Assembly (NCBI RefSeq): GCF_902825225.1
Contig: NZ_CADEAK010000005.1
Coordinates: 81,382 to 145,381, forward strand
Direction of reading: 5' to 3'
DNA: 64,000 bases
DNA from: Bartonella vinsonii subsp. berkhoffii ATCC 51672
GTDB taxonomy: Bacteria > Pseudomonadota > Alphaproteobacteria > Rhizobiales > Rhizobiaceae
This document shows positions 53,690-64,000 of this stretch, in pieces (positions within the stretch are counted from its first letter, which is position 1; the number at the start of each line of letters is the position of its first letter). Below the pieces are notes generated by a model. The model ran no database searches. It was not told the DNA's origin and was given only the letters and a program-made list of their open reading frames with translations. A program made the position numbers and the translations under genes.

Positions 53690-54829
53690 TTAAGCAGAAT
53701 CGGTCATACAGCGTAAAACCATATCATTACGATGGACCATAGCAGAACGTGCTTCATATCCAAGAATAGTTTCAATTTCTTCGTTTTTACAACCCATAAT
53801 ACGTATCACTTCATCTTTTCCATAACTCACAAGTCCACGAGCAACCTCAACCCCATTTGTATCAACAATGGCAACTGTATCTCCACGATTAAACCTTCCC
53901 TCAACAGCAACAACTCCTGCAGCTAATAAGGATTTTCCAGATTCAAGAGCTTTAACCGCTCCCTGATCAATCGTCAAAATACCAGATGGATCTAAATGAC
54001 CTGAAATCCATGCTTTCCAAGCATTAAAAGGCTTTTCACCAGCAGCAAAAAAACTTCTGCGCTCTCCCCTGTCAAGCGCCGCAAGAGGATTTATACGCTT
54101 GCCTGAAGTAATAACCATCGCCGTTCCAGCGGAATTCGCTATTTTTCCGGCATCTAGCTTGGTCTTCATGCCTCCACGAGAAAGCTCTGAAGCAGCCACA
54201 TCTGCCATTTTTTCGATATCACTCGTGATTGAGGAAATAAAAGGAATAAATTCAGCCGTTGGATCACGATGAGGAGATTTTGTATAAAGCCCATCAATAT
54301 CTGATAAAAGTATTAAAAGATCCGAACCCATCATTGTTGCTACTCGTGCTGCTAAACGATCATTATCCCCATAACGAATTTCACTTGTTGCAACAGTATC
54401 ATTCTCATTAATAACGGGGACAGCTCCAAAACGCAAAAGTACATTAATTGTAGCACGTGCATTAAGATAACGTCGTCGTTCTTCGGTATCGAAGAGAGTG
54501 AGTAAAATTTGACCTGTTTTTAATCCATATTGAGCAAGCGCATCACCATATGTTTTAGCTAATTCAATTTGTCCCAACGCAGCACATGCCTGACTCTCTT
54601 CTAATTTCAAAGCTCCCTTAGGAAGCTGTAGCAATGTCCTTCCTAAAGCAATAGCACCTGAAGACACCAATAAAATCTCAACACCTTTTTGACGCAACTG
54701 GGCAATATCACTTATCAAACTGTTAAGCCATTCGGCACGTAAACCTGTCTGAGGATCAACCAAAAGAGCAGATCCAACTTTGATCACAATGCGTTTATAG
54801 TGCGCAAGTTTTTGCAATCCAACGGACAT
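53690..54829 (-). CDS. proB: Glutamate 5-kinase
   Basis: This protein of about 379 residues has an amino-acid kinase domain ([48 protein letters not shown]) and a C-terminal PUA domain (from about 285). It makes gamma-glutamyl phosphate and is normally feedback-inhibited by proline. I start at the ATG at 54829 ([13 protein letters not shown]) just after the obgE stop; a TTG at 54838 is possible. proA follows. Confidence 0.96.
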   Translation of the reverse strand: MSVGLQKLAHYKRIVIKVGSALLVDPQTGLRAEWLNSLISDIAQLRQKGVEILLVSSGAIALGRTLLQLPKGALKLEESQACAALGQIELAKTYGDALAQYGLKTGQILLTLFDTEERRRYLNARATINVLLRFGAVPVINENDTVATSEIRYGDNDRLAARVATMMGSDLLILLSDIDGLYTKSPHRDPTAEFIPFISSITSDIEKMADVAASELSRGGMKTKLDAGKIANSAGTAMVITSGKRINPLAALDRGERRSFFAAGEKPFNAWKAWISGHLDPSGILTIDQGAVKALESGKSLLAAGVVAVEGRFNRGDTVAIVDTNGVEVARGLVSYGKDEVIRIMGCKNEEIETILGYEARSAMVHRNDMVLRCMTDSA

Positions 54830-54840
54830 CTTCACCAACC

Positions 54841-55866
<1,026 letters not shown>

Positions 55867-56034
55867 TCACTGAGGAATCAATCCCTCTACTTCTATAGGC
55901 AATGTATCAGTTTTACTAGTTTTTCATTATTGATACTCAAAAAAACTCTTAACACTATCGCCAATAGTCGTTTTAAAATACCCTTAACATTAAAACCCAT
56001 GCAAATAAATTTATCGCTTTTTGAAAAAAAGAAA

Positions 56035-56763
56035 CTATTGTTGTATTTCTGCTTTTCTCTTAAATCCCAATGCTAAAAGATAAAGCTCTACGGATTCAGA
56101 TCGGCTTGCAGGTGGTTTAACATGATGAACTGTTTTAAAGTTCTGTTTCAATGTGGTGAGAAGAGAGTTCTCTGCACCACCTTGAAAAGCTTTTGCTAAA
56201 AAATGCCCTCCAGGCTTAAGAACTGAAAGAGCGAAATCCGCAGCCACTTCACATAAATAAACTGTCTTTAAATGATCCGTCTGACGATGTCCTGTTGTTG
56301 GTGCAGCCATATCAGAAAGAACCACATCCGGCTTTGCCCTTAAAGCATCAATTAATTTTTGTGGTGCATCTGCATGCAAAAAATCCATTTTCAACATAAC
56401 AACTCCAGGCAGTGGATTAACATGCAAATAATCAATACCAACTACACTAGTTTTTTGATCACTGGACCCTACTATACCTACAGCAACTTGGCACCATCCC
56501 CCAGGCGCCGCTCCTAAATCAATAATCTTTTGACCTTTTTTGAGAAATTTATAACGCTCATTAATTTCGATTAACTTATAGGCCGCACGCGAACGATAAC
56601 CATCCACTTTCGACTGATGGACATAAGGATCATTCAGATGCCTCTCTAACCACCGCCGTGATGATGCTTTAATGGTTCCTGCTTTCTTCTTTACACGCTG
56701 ATATAATTCATGCGATCCAGAACCACCATATCCGCCAGCCGGTGTTTTTATCGTCTTTTTCAT
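56035..56763 (-). CDS. rlmE: 23S rRNA (uridine2552-2'-O)-methyltransferase RlmE (FtsJ/RrmJ)
   Basis: This 242-residue methyltransferase has [18 protein letters not shown] (SAM motif), [14 protein letters not shown] and [15 protein letters not shown], fitting the K-D-K-E catalytic set. It methylates U2552 in the 23S A loop. An N-terminal Gly-rich/basic extension of about 40 residues is usual in Rhizobiales. Its start overlaps the last frame of the broken ppx/gppA by about 55 bp. Confidence 0.94.
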   Translation of the reverse strand: MKKTIKTPAGGYGGSGSHELYQRVKKKAGTIKASSRRWLERHLNDPYVHQSKVDGYRSRAAYKLIEINERYKFLKKGQKIIDLGAAPGGWCQVAVGIVGSSDQKTSVVGIDYLHVNPLPGVVMLKMDFLHADAPQKLIDALRAKPDVVLSDMAAPTTGHRQTDHLKTVYLCEVAADFALSVLKPGGHFLAKAFQGGAENSLLTTLKQNFKTVHHVKPPASRSESVELYLLALGFKRKAEIQQ

Positions 56764-58089
56764 TATTACTCATTGCTCCGTATTCTGATAACTGACTAGC
56801 GCTTGAAGTTTTTTCCTTCCTATGTCGACACCATACACCGTCGCGTAACATTAACTCTATCAAAATTCCTTCTCTCAATCCACGATCAGCCACTCGTAAT
56901 CGTTGACTGGGCCAAGCTTCTCGAATAACGTCTAGAATTGCACAACCAGCTAAAATTAAATCTGCTCTCTCTCGTCCAATGCAAGGATTAGTTACGCGTT
57001 TTTTTATATCCCATGTCAATAAACGCTTCATTATAAGAGTAATGTCTGCATCATTCACCCAGATGCTATCAACTTGCCTCCGGTCATAACGCTCTAAATT
57101 AAGGTGCATTCCTGCTAAAGTCGTAATCGTTCCAGAAATTCCCAAAAGATGAAACTTTGTACCTTGAGCTAGAACCCCTAATTTATGACGGCCTGAAAAA
57201 TTATTTAACAAACTTCGTACATAACCTTTCATCTTTTCAAAACCGTCTAAATTAACCTCATTTCCTCCAAAGCGCTCAGCAAGCGTAACAACACCAACAG
57301 GAAGTGAAATCCACGCCGTAATCTGTTCAGTTAAACGTAAAGAACGCTTTTTAGAAACATCAAGGGAGTACAATTTCCGATGACCCTCCTCCAATATCAA
57401 AAAGCACAATTGCATCAATATTAGGTTCAACAAGTGTACCACACCCTGAAACAGCAAAACGCGCTTCTGTTTTCCGATCAACAATTTCCAATTCAAGACC
57501 AGTTTCATCCAAAACGCGTTGAATAAAATATCTACCATTCTGCGTCGAACGGCAAACTTTTGTTGCAACTAAGCGATAGCGCTTAATACGCCTTTGTTTT
57601 AGCTTTAAATGACAAATCTTTAATGCTTCAATCGTGCGATCCATTGCTTGTGTATTAAGAACCATTCTTGACCAAACCTTCTCCCAATCGCACAATACGT
57701 GAAAAAGCATCAACAACACGAAAATGTCCTGGTTTACTGGGAGACGCAATAAGAAGACGACAATTATTTGTTCCCAAATCAAGTGCCGCATAAAGAGGCG
57801 GATACTTTAATTCCTTGAAAAAAAGGCATTTTGTTTTTTTTATTTTTTTAGTACCTACAATTGCCTGACCATGAAATTCAAAAGCTGTGTCCGTTTGAAT
57901 CAATTTCTGTTTACAATGTCTTTTTCGCTGATATTGCTTTATATCAACAGAAATAGAGCGCCCACCTGTCTGTAATAATGCAGAACGATTATTTCGATTG
58001 TCATCAGGGTAATCATACAATTTTTCTGCTCTGGTATCGTATGCTCTTCCTTGCTTTGATTCTTTTGAACCATAATCTAATGGGGTCAT
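56708..58089 (-). pseudogene. ppx: Frameshifted exopolyphosphatase / GppA-type phosphatase
   Basis: Three overlapping frames together encode one Ppx/GppA protein. Frame one (58089 to about 57660) gives YAALDLGTNNCRLLIA to RLGEGLVKNG. Frame two continues VLNTQAMDRTIEALKIC through DIGGGSSEIV near 57370. Frame three continues YSLDVSKKRSLRLTEQI through GISGTITTLAG to the C terminus near rlmE. Each switch looks like a small indel (+1 or -2). Whole, it would be about 460 residues and hydrolyse polyphosphate or pppGpp. The position directly before rlmE is the usual Rhizobiales one, so this is a decayed resident gene. Confidence 0.88.
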
Positions 58090-58883
58090 GTTTTCTTATC
58101 CCTTGAGCATTTTTCTCCAATAAACAAACCCGAGAGTTTTTTTCATCACTAAAACTAAAGTAACAATGCAGCATTCAATTACAAATATCAAGAAAACATT
58201 ATCTCTTTTTCTATCATCAAAATTTTCAGATATCTGCATAATCCTTTGGTTCTTCTCATTAAATCATAGACCGAAACTATAATCATTTATGTTCGCATCC
58301 ATTTTTTAACGTGCTTAGACTCTCTTTACAGAATTTACATAGACACAGAATGTACCTCACTTGTAAAAAGATGAATTTATACTCCTCAAGAGTTTTTTGA
58401 ATTAGAATTCTTCTGTGTATCCACGAAATAATAGCACTGTAATTATATTTTGCAGAATGGCTACACTTTTATGCCATCAACATCAAAACTACTCCAGTAC
58501 TTCAATCAGGAGTTATTGATATCAATAAGACTACCCTAAAAATCTATATGAAGTTTTTTAAAAATAAAACCAATCCCTCCCTTGTTCCAAGGAATCGTAT
58601 TTTTATTTGTTGTGCTCTCTTTTAAACTAGCTATTTTGAGCAGTTTTTACTATTAATGGCTCATGTAATGAACTCTATAAGCCTTGCAAAAAACTCTCGC
58701 TCGTTTCTCTCTTACATGAAATGATGTCTTGTTATTTCATGCTTGTAAAACCTGTTATATTTTTAAATCAGATATCTCTATTTTGTATAAAAACTCTCAC
58801 TCCATTGCACCGTGTCATTGAGATTTGAAAATATAGCAACGATTTATGAGAAAATAATCCCTTCTAAAAGTACTCTATACAAT
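58090..58883. other. Intergenic region without recognisable genes
   Basis: These 794 bp lie between the second IalB-family gene and the broken ppx. All frames carry frequent stops. It holds the ppx promoter and the 3' end of the adhesin operon, but I found no clear terminator, repeat or RNA gene. Confidence 0.45.
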
Positions 58884-59468
58884 TTATCGTTGTAACGAGT
58901 AAAGTGCGGCACTCAGCCCTTTAAATGGCACAGTAAAATAAAATGTTTTTCCTTCTTTAATTCTATAAGAAATACGCACTTTTTTGTTTTGTTCTATTTG
59001 TTTGCTAAAAATTGGTCCTACAGGTGATTGTGCCAAGCAGACAGTTTCATTACATTGCGTATAATTGATAAGGATAGGCTTTTTAACACCCTCCACAAAC
59101 ATTCGAATAGGAACATTTAAATCTGTATTTGGTAATGTTCGAAAAAGCATCACTGCTTGGCCATTTTTGGTAGAAACAAGAGACCAACTAAAAATAGTAT
59201 TATCTTCCTGATCATGAACCGTCTGTGTTACATTACATATACCTTGCTTAAGTTTTTGTTTTTCATCACAAATCAAAGTCCAATAATCAAATTGCATAAT
59301 GATTCGACGTGTTTCACCAGGTTCTCCTTTAGGAATAGATAATTGTGGTGGATGCACCGTATAAACATTATCTTTCTCATTAGCAAAACTTTCGCCCTTG
59401 CCTATTAAGGCAAGGACAAACAGAATACTTACAAAAATATTTTGCTTTTTTATAATGATATCTTTCAT
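58884..59468 (-). CDS. Second IalB-family protein, coupled to the adhesin gene
   Basis: From the ATG at 59468 this is a 194-residue exported protein with a signal peptide (IFVSILFVLALIGKGESFA). It keeps the IalB-family pattern: DYWTLICDEKQKLKQGIC (first Cys pair), SWSLVSTKNGQAVMLFRTLP and QCNETVCLAQ (second Cys pair). It is divergent from IalB at 46.9 kb. Its ATG lies 2 nt after the adhesin stop and its GAGG ribosome binding site lies inside the adhesin's last codons, so translation depends on the adhesin. Its role is unknown; the coupling suggests work with the adhesin at the outer membrane. Confidence 0.85.
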   Translation of the reverse strand: MKDIIIKKQNIFVSILFVLALIGKGESFANEKDNVYTVHPPQLSIPKGEPGETRRIIMQFDYWTLICDEKQKLKQGICNVTQTVHDQEDNTIFSWSLVSTKNGQAVMLFRTLPNTDLNVPIRMFVEGVKKPILINYTQCNETVCLAQSPVGPIFSKQIEQNKKVRISYRIKEGKTFYFTVPFKGLSAALYSLQR

Positions 59469-59470
59469 TA

Positions 59471-62400
59471 TTATCTCAGCCTCAAAGTAACCCCTGCGCC
59501 TACTCCCCAATGACCACCAGCACTCGTGACAGATATATTAGAACGGATATTTCCATCTTCAGAGGTGTAACCAGCACCAAAAGCAATTGCAGATTGACTA
59601 CGCCATGTGCCGCTACCAAATGAAACACTTAAAGATCCAGGTATATCATAGTAGCGTAAGTTAGATACAGCCAAGCCAATAGCCGCCGCTTGTCTGGCCT
59701 CTTTCCGAACATCCTCAACTACATAACTCAACGTCTCAAACTTTATATCTGTGTAAGATTTCGCCTCGTTAATACCATTCTTAACAATACTACCAACCTG
59801 ATCATCCGTGTACTTCTTCGCATCATCAAGAACTATCTTCATCTGCTGATCCGTATAATCATGCAGTTGCCCACCATTAATTGCTTCTTTCGAGCCTTTC
59901 TCAATACGACCATCAGCAAGATTATCAATCAAAACAGGTTCACTTTCATTCCCACCTTTTAGAGTGATGCTATTGGTCTTTTTCCCATCTGCATCTTTGT
60001 CATAGTTAACAGCTCCATCCGTGACCGCAATCGTTATATCTTGTACCTGTTGATCAATCGTGTCTACCCTATTCTCAACATCTTTTATCTTCTCATTTGT
60101 GATCCAAAGCTGTCCACCATTCACAACTTCTTGTGATCCTTTTTCTATCTTACCAGCCGCTACATTCGTAATCTTACTCGCTTCCCCTTTATGACGAGCA
60201 TCATACGATCCTGTTTCTTCATTCCAATTCAAACCATTCGACGCAACATTCTTCTCAACCTCTTGAACACGATCGTTGATACTCGTCATACTCTCACTTA
60301 CACCATCAAAGGCACTCGCTACATCAGGATAGCTCTGCTTAGAAGATGAACTACCATCAGCATTGAATTGTAAAACCTTGAAACTTGGAGCAGTCCATGC
60401 ACCATCCTTATACCCGGCTTCACCACCAAAATACTTCGCTAGCGTCGTATTCAAACTATAAAGCTGGTTACCCGTGATCGCTTCCGTCGAACCTTCAGAA
60501 ATATCTCCATCTAAAAGAGATTTCAGTTTACTCTTGCTTCTGTCGCCTCCCTTCCCATGAAGTGCTACAAAAGCTTGATCTTCATCACTCCACAACAGAG
60601 CATTCTGTTCGAGATTGTTAGATACCTCATTATGAAGCTTCATGAAGGAACTGCTTACACCCGCAAACGCTGCCGCTACACTCTCATAGCTCTCCTCATG
60701 AGACACACCACCATCATCATATGTCGTGACCTTGAATTCTGGTGCTTTCCATTCTCCATCCTTATATTCAGCTCCTCCACCTAAATACTTAGCTAGCGTC
60801 GTATTCAAACTATAAAGCTGCGAACCATTCACAGCTTCTGTCGATGTTGCTGAAAGACTTGCCGCCTTAACACCTGACAGACTACGTGCCGCACCATCAC
60901 TGTTTGCAATGGTAATTTCATTACCTGTTTTCTCTCCACCAATCTTAATAACCTTGGTTTCTTCATCCTGTTTAACAAGGCTATCACCTACAACTTTGTT
61001 AATCTCATTCTTAACTTCATTGTGAATGTTTGTGAAAGATGTTCCTACTCCAGCAAAGGCTTCTGCTACACTCTCATAGCTCTGTTCTTCAACAGCACTA
61101 CCATCTTCATTGATTGTTTTAACCTTGAAACTTGGAGCGGTCCATTTGCCTTCTACATAGCCAGACCCACCACCTAAATACTGCGCTAGCGTTGTATTCA
61201 ATGAATAAAGCTGTGAACCATTCACGGCATCCGTGGAACTATCAGAAATAGCTCCTGCCTGAAGAGATGTAATCTTGCTGTTGGTTTTGTTCCCTTCTTC
61301 TCCGTGCTGCGCTACAAAAGCTCCTTCTTTCTCATTCCAGTTCAGCGAATCCTGAGCAACACTTTCAGAAACATCCTTAATGCGCTGGTTCACATTCTTG
61401 ATATTCTCATCAAGTCCTGTAAATGCTGCACCAACATTTTCAAAACTCTTATCTTCTAATTGCCCATCTTTAGAAACCTTAGACAATTTATAGGTTGGAC
61501 CTGTAAAAGCTCCATCTTTAAAGGATGCTTCTCCACCTAAGAACTTGGCTAAATCCTCACCAATTTTGCTAACCTGACCACCATTGACAACATCATGCGA
61601 TCCCTCAGAAAGTGTACCATCAGCTACATTATGAAGGCTAACAGGTGCAGAATCTTTTCCTTTTCCAAATGTCACACTCGTGTAATTAATGCTGCTAGTG
61701 TCATCATCCTTTTTATCATAATGAACAACAGCTGAATCATCAGACTGAAGACTGTTGGAAAGATCCTTCAAACTTTCATCAAGCTGGCCTTTATTGACAG
61801 CTTCATTATCATTCTCTGCTTTCTTCACGCCGGAAAGAATTCTATCTTTGCTGTCCTTATCTGCAATATTGATGCTCGCACCTTCTTTTTCACCACCAAT
61901 CTTGATTAGATTCGTTTTCTCATCAAATTTAACAAGACTATCACTGACTACATTGGTAATTTCTTTGTTAATTTCATTTTTAATGTTTGTGAAAGATGTT
62001 CCTACTTCAGCAAAAGCAGAAGCTACATCAGAATATTCTTTATCTTCTGTCTTGCCATCTTCATTGACGCTCTTAACCTTGAAACTTGGAGCAGTCCATT
62101 TGCCTTCTGCATAGCCAGCACCACCACCTAAATACTTCGCAACATCGCTGCCCATAGAATAAAGCTGTGAACCATTCACGGCATCCGTAGAGCTCTCAGA
62201 AATAGCTCCTGCCTGAAGAGACGTAATCTTGCTATTTACTTTCTCTCCATCTTTCCCATGCGTCGCTACAAAAGCATGATCCTTTTCGCTCCACAGCAAG
62301 GCATTTTGCTTAATATTTTCAGCAACCTCCGTGTTGCTTTGGGTAATCTCTTTTTGAAGATTTTCAAAAGAAGCACCAACACCAGCAAAAGCAGCAACAA

Positions 62401-64000
62401 CTGTATCATACTCATGCTCTTCAACAGCACTACCATTTTCATTGACCGTCTTAACCGTAAACTTGGGAGCGGTCCATTTACCTTCTGCATAGCCAGCATC
62501 ACCACCAAGAGACTTGGCAACTTTATCACCTAGTGCATGAAGCTGTTTACCCGTAACTGCATCTGTGGAACTATCATCAATCGCTCCGTCTAAAAGAGAT
62601 GTAATCTTGCTGTTTGCTTTGTCCTCTCCATGCGTCGCTACAAACGCTTTCTTTCCCTCGTTCCAGTTCAAAGAATCCTGGGCAACACTTTCAGAAACAT
62701 CTTTAATGCGCTCATTTACGTTCTTGATATTCTCATCAAGACTCACAAACGCACTCCCAACATTTTTAAATTCAGCTTCTTCTACATTACCCTCTGTAGA
62801 AACTTTAGATAATTTATAAGTTGGTTCTGTAAAGGCTCCATCACTAAACTTTGCATTTCCACCTAAAAACTTAGCTACATCCTCACCAATTTTGTTAACC
62901 TGACCACCTGTGATTGCGTCACGTGAATCCTTGGCAATCTTACCATCAGCTACATTATGAAGTCCAACAGGTGAAGAACCTTGACCTTTCCCTAAAGTCA
63001 CACTCGTATAATTAATGGCGCCATTTCTATCATCTTTATCATAATGAACAACTGCTGAATCATCTGACTGAAGATTGTTAGAAAGCTGTTCCAAACTTTG
63101 ATCAAGCTGCGCTTTATTGACAGCTTCATTATCCTTTGTGGCTGCCTTTACACCGGAAAGCGTCCGATCCACACCACTCTTGTTGGCTATATTGATTTCA
63201 CTGCCTTCTACTTCTCCACCAATAGTAATATCATTCTTATCTGAATTCTTCTTAACAAGGCTATCACTTATCATAGTGCTAATTTTATCATGAATACTCT
63301 TGAAAGAACTACCAACACTAGAAAAAGCATCTGCTACAGTCTTATAGGATTCATCAGTAACATCGCCATCAGAACCAATTTGTTTTACCTTGAAATTAGG
63401 ATCTGTCCATTCGCCACCTTCATATCCAGCACCTCCACCAAAAGTCTTTGCAACTTTATCACCTAGAGTATGAAGCTGTTTACCCGTCACAGCATCCGTG
63501 GAGTTTTCATTAATTGTTCCATCCAAAAGAGATGTAATCTTGCTATTGGTTTTGCTATCTTTTTCCCCATGCTTTGCTACAAAAGCCTGCACATTATTGT
63601 CCCATAACAAAGAATCTTGCGCAACGCCTTGCGAAACTTCCTTAATGCGCTGATTTACATTTTTGATATTTGTATCAAGACCTTCAAAAGCACTCCCAAC
63701 ATTATCATAGCTAGTTTCTTCTGCAGCACCATTTTCAGAAAGCTTAGATAATTTATAGGTTGGGCCTGTGAAAGTACCCCCTTTAAACGCAGCGTCACCA
63801 CCTAAAAACTTAGCTACATCTCCAGAGATTGTATTAATCTGACTACCATTAATCGCATCATGTGACTCATCACCAATCTTACCATCAGCTACATTATGAA
63901 GTCCAACAGGTGTGGAATCTTTTCCTTTCCCTAAAGTCACACTCGTATAATTAATAGTGTTATTGTCATCACCTGTTTTATCATAATGAACAACCGCTGA
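59471..64000 (-). CDS. Trimeric autotransporter adhesin (BadA/Vomp family), C-terminal 1,500 residues
   Basis: The frame is open from the window end to TAA at 59473-59471, about 1,509 residues, and its start lies outside. The last 70 residues form a YadA-type membrane anchor (IGLAVSNLRYYDIPGSLSVS ... GAGVTLRLR), preceded by a coiled-coil stalk (YTDDQVGSIVKNG). Upstream are repeated head/neck units with neck motifs such as DAVNGSQLYSL and EAVNKGQLDES and blocks like GGxAGYxxGxWTAPxFKV. This is type Vc secretion; in Bartonella such proteins bind collagen, fibronectin and host cells. An IalB-family gene follows after 2 nt. Confidence 0.93.
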   Translation of the reverse strand, partial: SAVVHYDKTGDDNNTINYTSVTLGKGKDSTPVGLHNVADGKIGDESHDAINGSQINTISGDVAKFLGGDAAFKGGTFTGPTYKLSKLSENGAAEETSYDNVGSAFEGLDTNIKNVNQRIKEVSQGVAQDSLLWDNNVQAFVAKHGEKDSKTNSKITSLLDGTINENSTDAVTGKQLHTLGDKVAKTFGGGAGYEGGEWTDPNFKVKQIGSDGDVTDESYKTVADAFSSVGSSFKSIHDKISTMISDSLVKKNSDKNDITIGGEVEGSEINIANKSGVDRTLSGVKAATKDNEAVNKAQLDQSLEQLSNNLQSDDSAVVHYDKDDRNGAINYTSVTLGKGQGSSPVGLHNVADGKIAKDSRDAITGGQVNKIGEDVAKFLGGNAKFSDGAFTEPTYKLSKVSTEGNVEEAEFKNVGSAFVSLDENIKNVNERIKDVSESVAQDSLNWNEGKKAFVATHGEDKANSKITSLLDGAIDDSSTDAVTGKQLHALGDKVAKSLGGDAGYAEGKWTAPKFTVKTVNENGSAVEEHEYDTVVAAFAGVGASFENLQKEITQSNTEVAENIKQNALLWSEKDHAFVATHGKDGEKVNSKITSLQAGAISESSTDAVNGSQLYSMGSDVAKYLGGGAGYAEGKWTAPSFKVKSVNEDGKTEDKEYSDVASAFAEVGTSFTNIKNEINKEITNVVSDSLVKFDEKTNLIKIGGEKEGASINIADKDSKDRILSGVKKAENDNEAVNKGQLDESLKDLSNSLQSDDSAVVHYDKKDDDTSSINYTSVTFGKGKDSAPVSLHNVADGTLSEGSHDVVNGGQVSKIGEDLAKFLGGEASFKDGAFTGPTYKLSKVSKDGQLEDKSFENVGAAFTGLDENIKNVNQRIKDVSESVAQDSLNWNEKEGAFVAQHGEEGNKTNSKITSLQAGAISDSSTDAVNGSQLYSLNTTLAQYLGGGSGYVEGKWTAPSFKVKTINEDGSAVEEQSYESVAEAFAGVGTSFTNIHNEVKNEINKVVGDSLVKQDEETKVIKIGGEKTGNEITIANSDGAARSLSGVKAASLSATSTEAVNGSQLYSLNTTLAKYLGGGAEYKDGEWKAPEFKVTTYDDGGVSHEESYESVAAAFAGVSSSFMKLHNEVSNNLEQNALLWSDEDQAFVALHGKGGDRSKSKLKSLLDGDISEGSTEAITGNQLYSLNTTLAKYFGGEAGYKDGAWTAPSFKVLQFNADGSSSSKQSYPDVASAFDGVSESMTSINDRVQEVEKNVASNGLNWNEETGSYDARHKGEASKITNVAAGKIEKGSQEVVNGGQLWITNEKIKDVENRVDTIDQQVQDITIAVTDGAVNYDKDADGKKTNSITLKGGNESEPVLIDNLADGRIEKGSKEAINGGQLHDYTDQQMKIVLDDAKKYTDDQVGSIVKNGINEAKSYTDIKFETLSYVVEDVRKEARQAAAIGLAVSNLRYYDIPGSLSVSFGSGTWRSQSAIAFGAGYTSEDGNIRSNISVTSAGGHWGVGAGVTLRLR
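59840..64000 (-). repeat. Modular protein repeats in the adhesin
   Basis: A long module starting with SAVVHYDK and NYTSVTxGKG, then LHNVADG, a PTYKLSK block, VAQDSLxWNE and a WTxPxFKVK block, begins three times, near 64000, 63060 and 61740. The spacings (about 940 and 1,320 bp) differ because the second module carries an extra WTAPSFKVK unit. A worn copy (NSITLKGGN, LIDNLADGRIEKGS) sits near 59.9-60.0 kb. Such repeats favour recombination and length variation. Confidence 0.75.

Noticed and set aside
59690..62819. Several 60-120 aa plus-strand frames opposite the adhesin
   Set aside because: They recur with the adhesin's repeats and reflect its codon pattern, not separate genes.

Overview
The window reads as chromosomal DNA of a Bartonella species, an AT-rich alphaproteobacterium of the Rhizobiales. 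The evidence is the ctpA - ialA(rppH) - ialB invasion locus, an Omp10-type lipoprotein, a large BadA/Vomp-type trimeric autotransporter, and gene neighbourhoods typical of the order (secA/ppiC/argJ, guaB/guaA, obgE-proB-proA-nadD-rsfS-rlmH-envC-ctpA). The species cannot be fixed from the sequence alone. I found no rRNA, tRNA, CRISPR array or intact insertion sequence.

Layout. 1-13.9 kb: aminopeptidase tail, NlpC/P60 hydrolase, mutT-argJ-ppiC (minus), secA-fur-prfA-prmC (plus), then the class Ib ribonucleotide reductase operon nrdHIEF (minus). 14-22.5 kb: two ABC transport operons, a znu/azt-type zinc system behind twin Zur-like boxes and the ugpBAEC glycerol-3-phosphate system. Next come glpQ, guaA, an RsmB-type methyltransferase and guaB (all minus), with a well-primed 49-aa small ORF between the last two. 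29.5-36 kb: a two-HKD phospholipase D-like protein, a degenerate sigma-54-activator-like regulator, omp10, kdsD and a broken galU. 36-46.5 kb: MltB-like transglycosylase, DUF459 protein, M3 oligopeptidase, mgtE, typA, ppa, DUF167 and YggT. 46.9-58.1 kb: a long minus-strand block from a frameshifted ppx/gppA through rlmE, obgE, proB, proA, nadD, rsfS, rlmH, envC-like, ctpA and rppH/ialA to ialB. 58.9-64 kb: a second IalB-family gene coupled to the end of a giant trimeric autotransporter that runs off the window.

Genome decay is visible. galU carries a nonsense codon and two frameshifts, ppx/gppA carries two frameshifts, and at least two (probably three) relics of one integrase family lie in intergenic gaps. 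Several 300-1000 bp gaps hold nothing recognisable.

How the parts fit: ugpBAEC and glpQ suggest use of host phospholipid breakdown products, the zinc importer fits life in a metal-poor host, and CtpA, IalA, IalB, the second IalB-like protein, Omp10 and the autotransporter form a surface and invasion toolkit. The least expected items are the regulator that has lost its ATPase and sigma-54 contact motifs, the elaborate nrd/znu intergenic control region, and the adhesin/IalB-like coupling.
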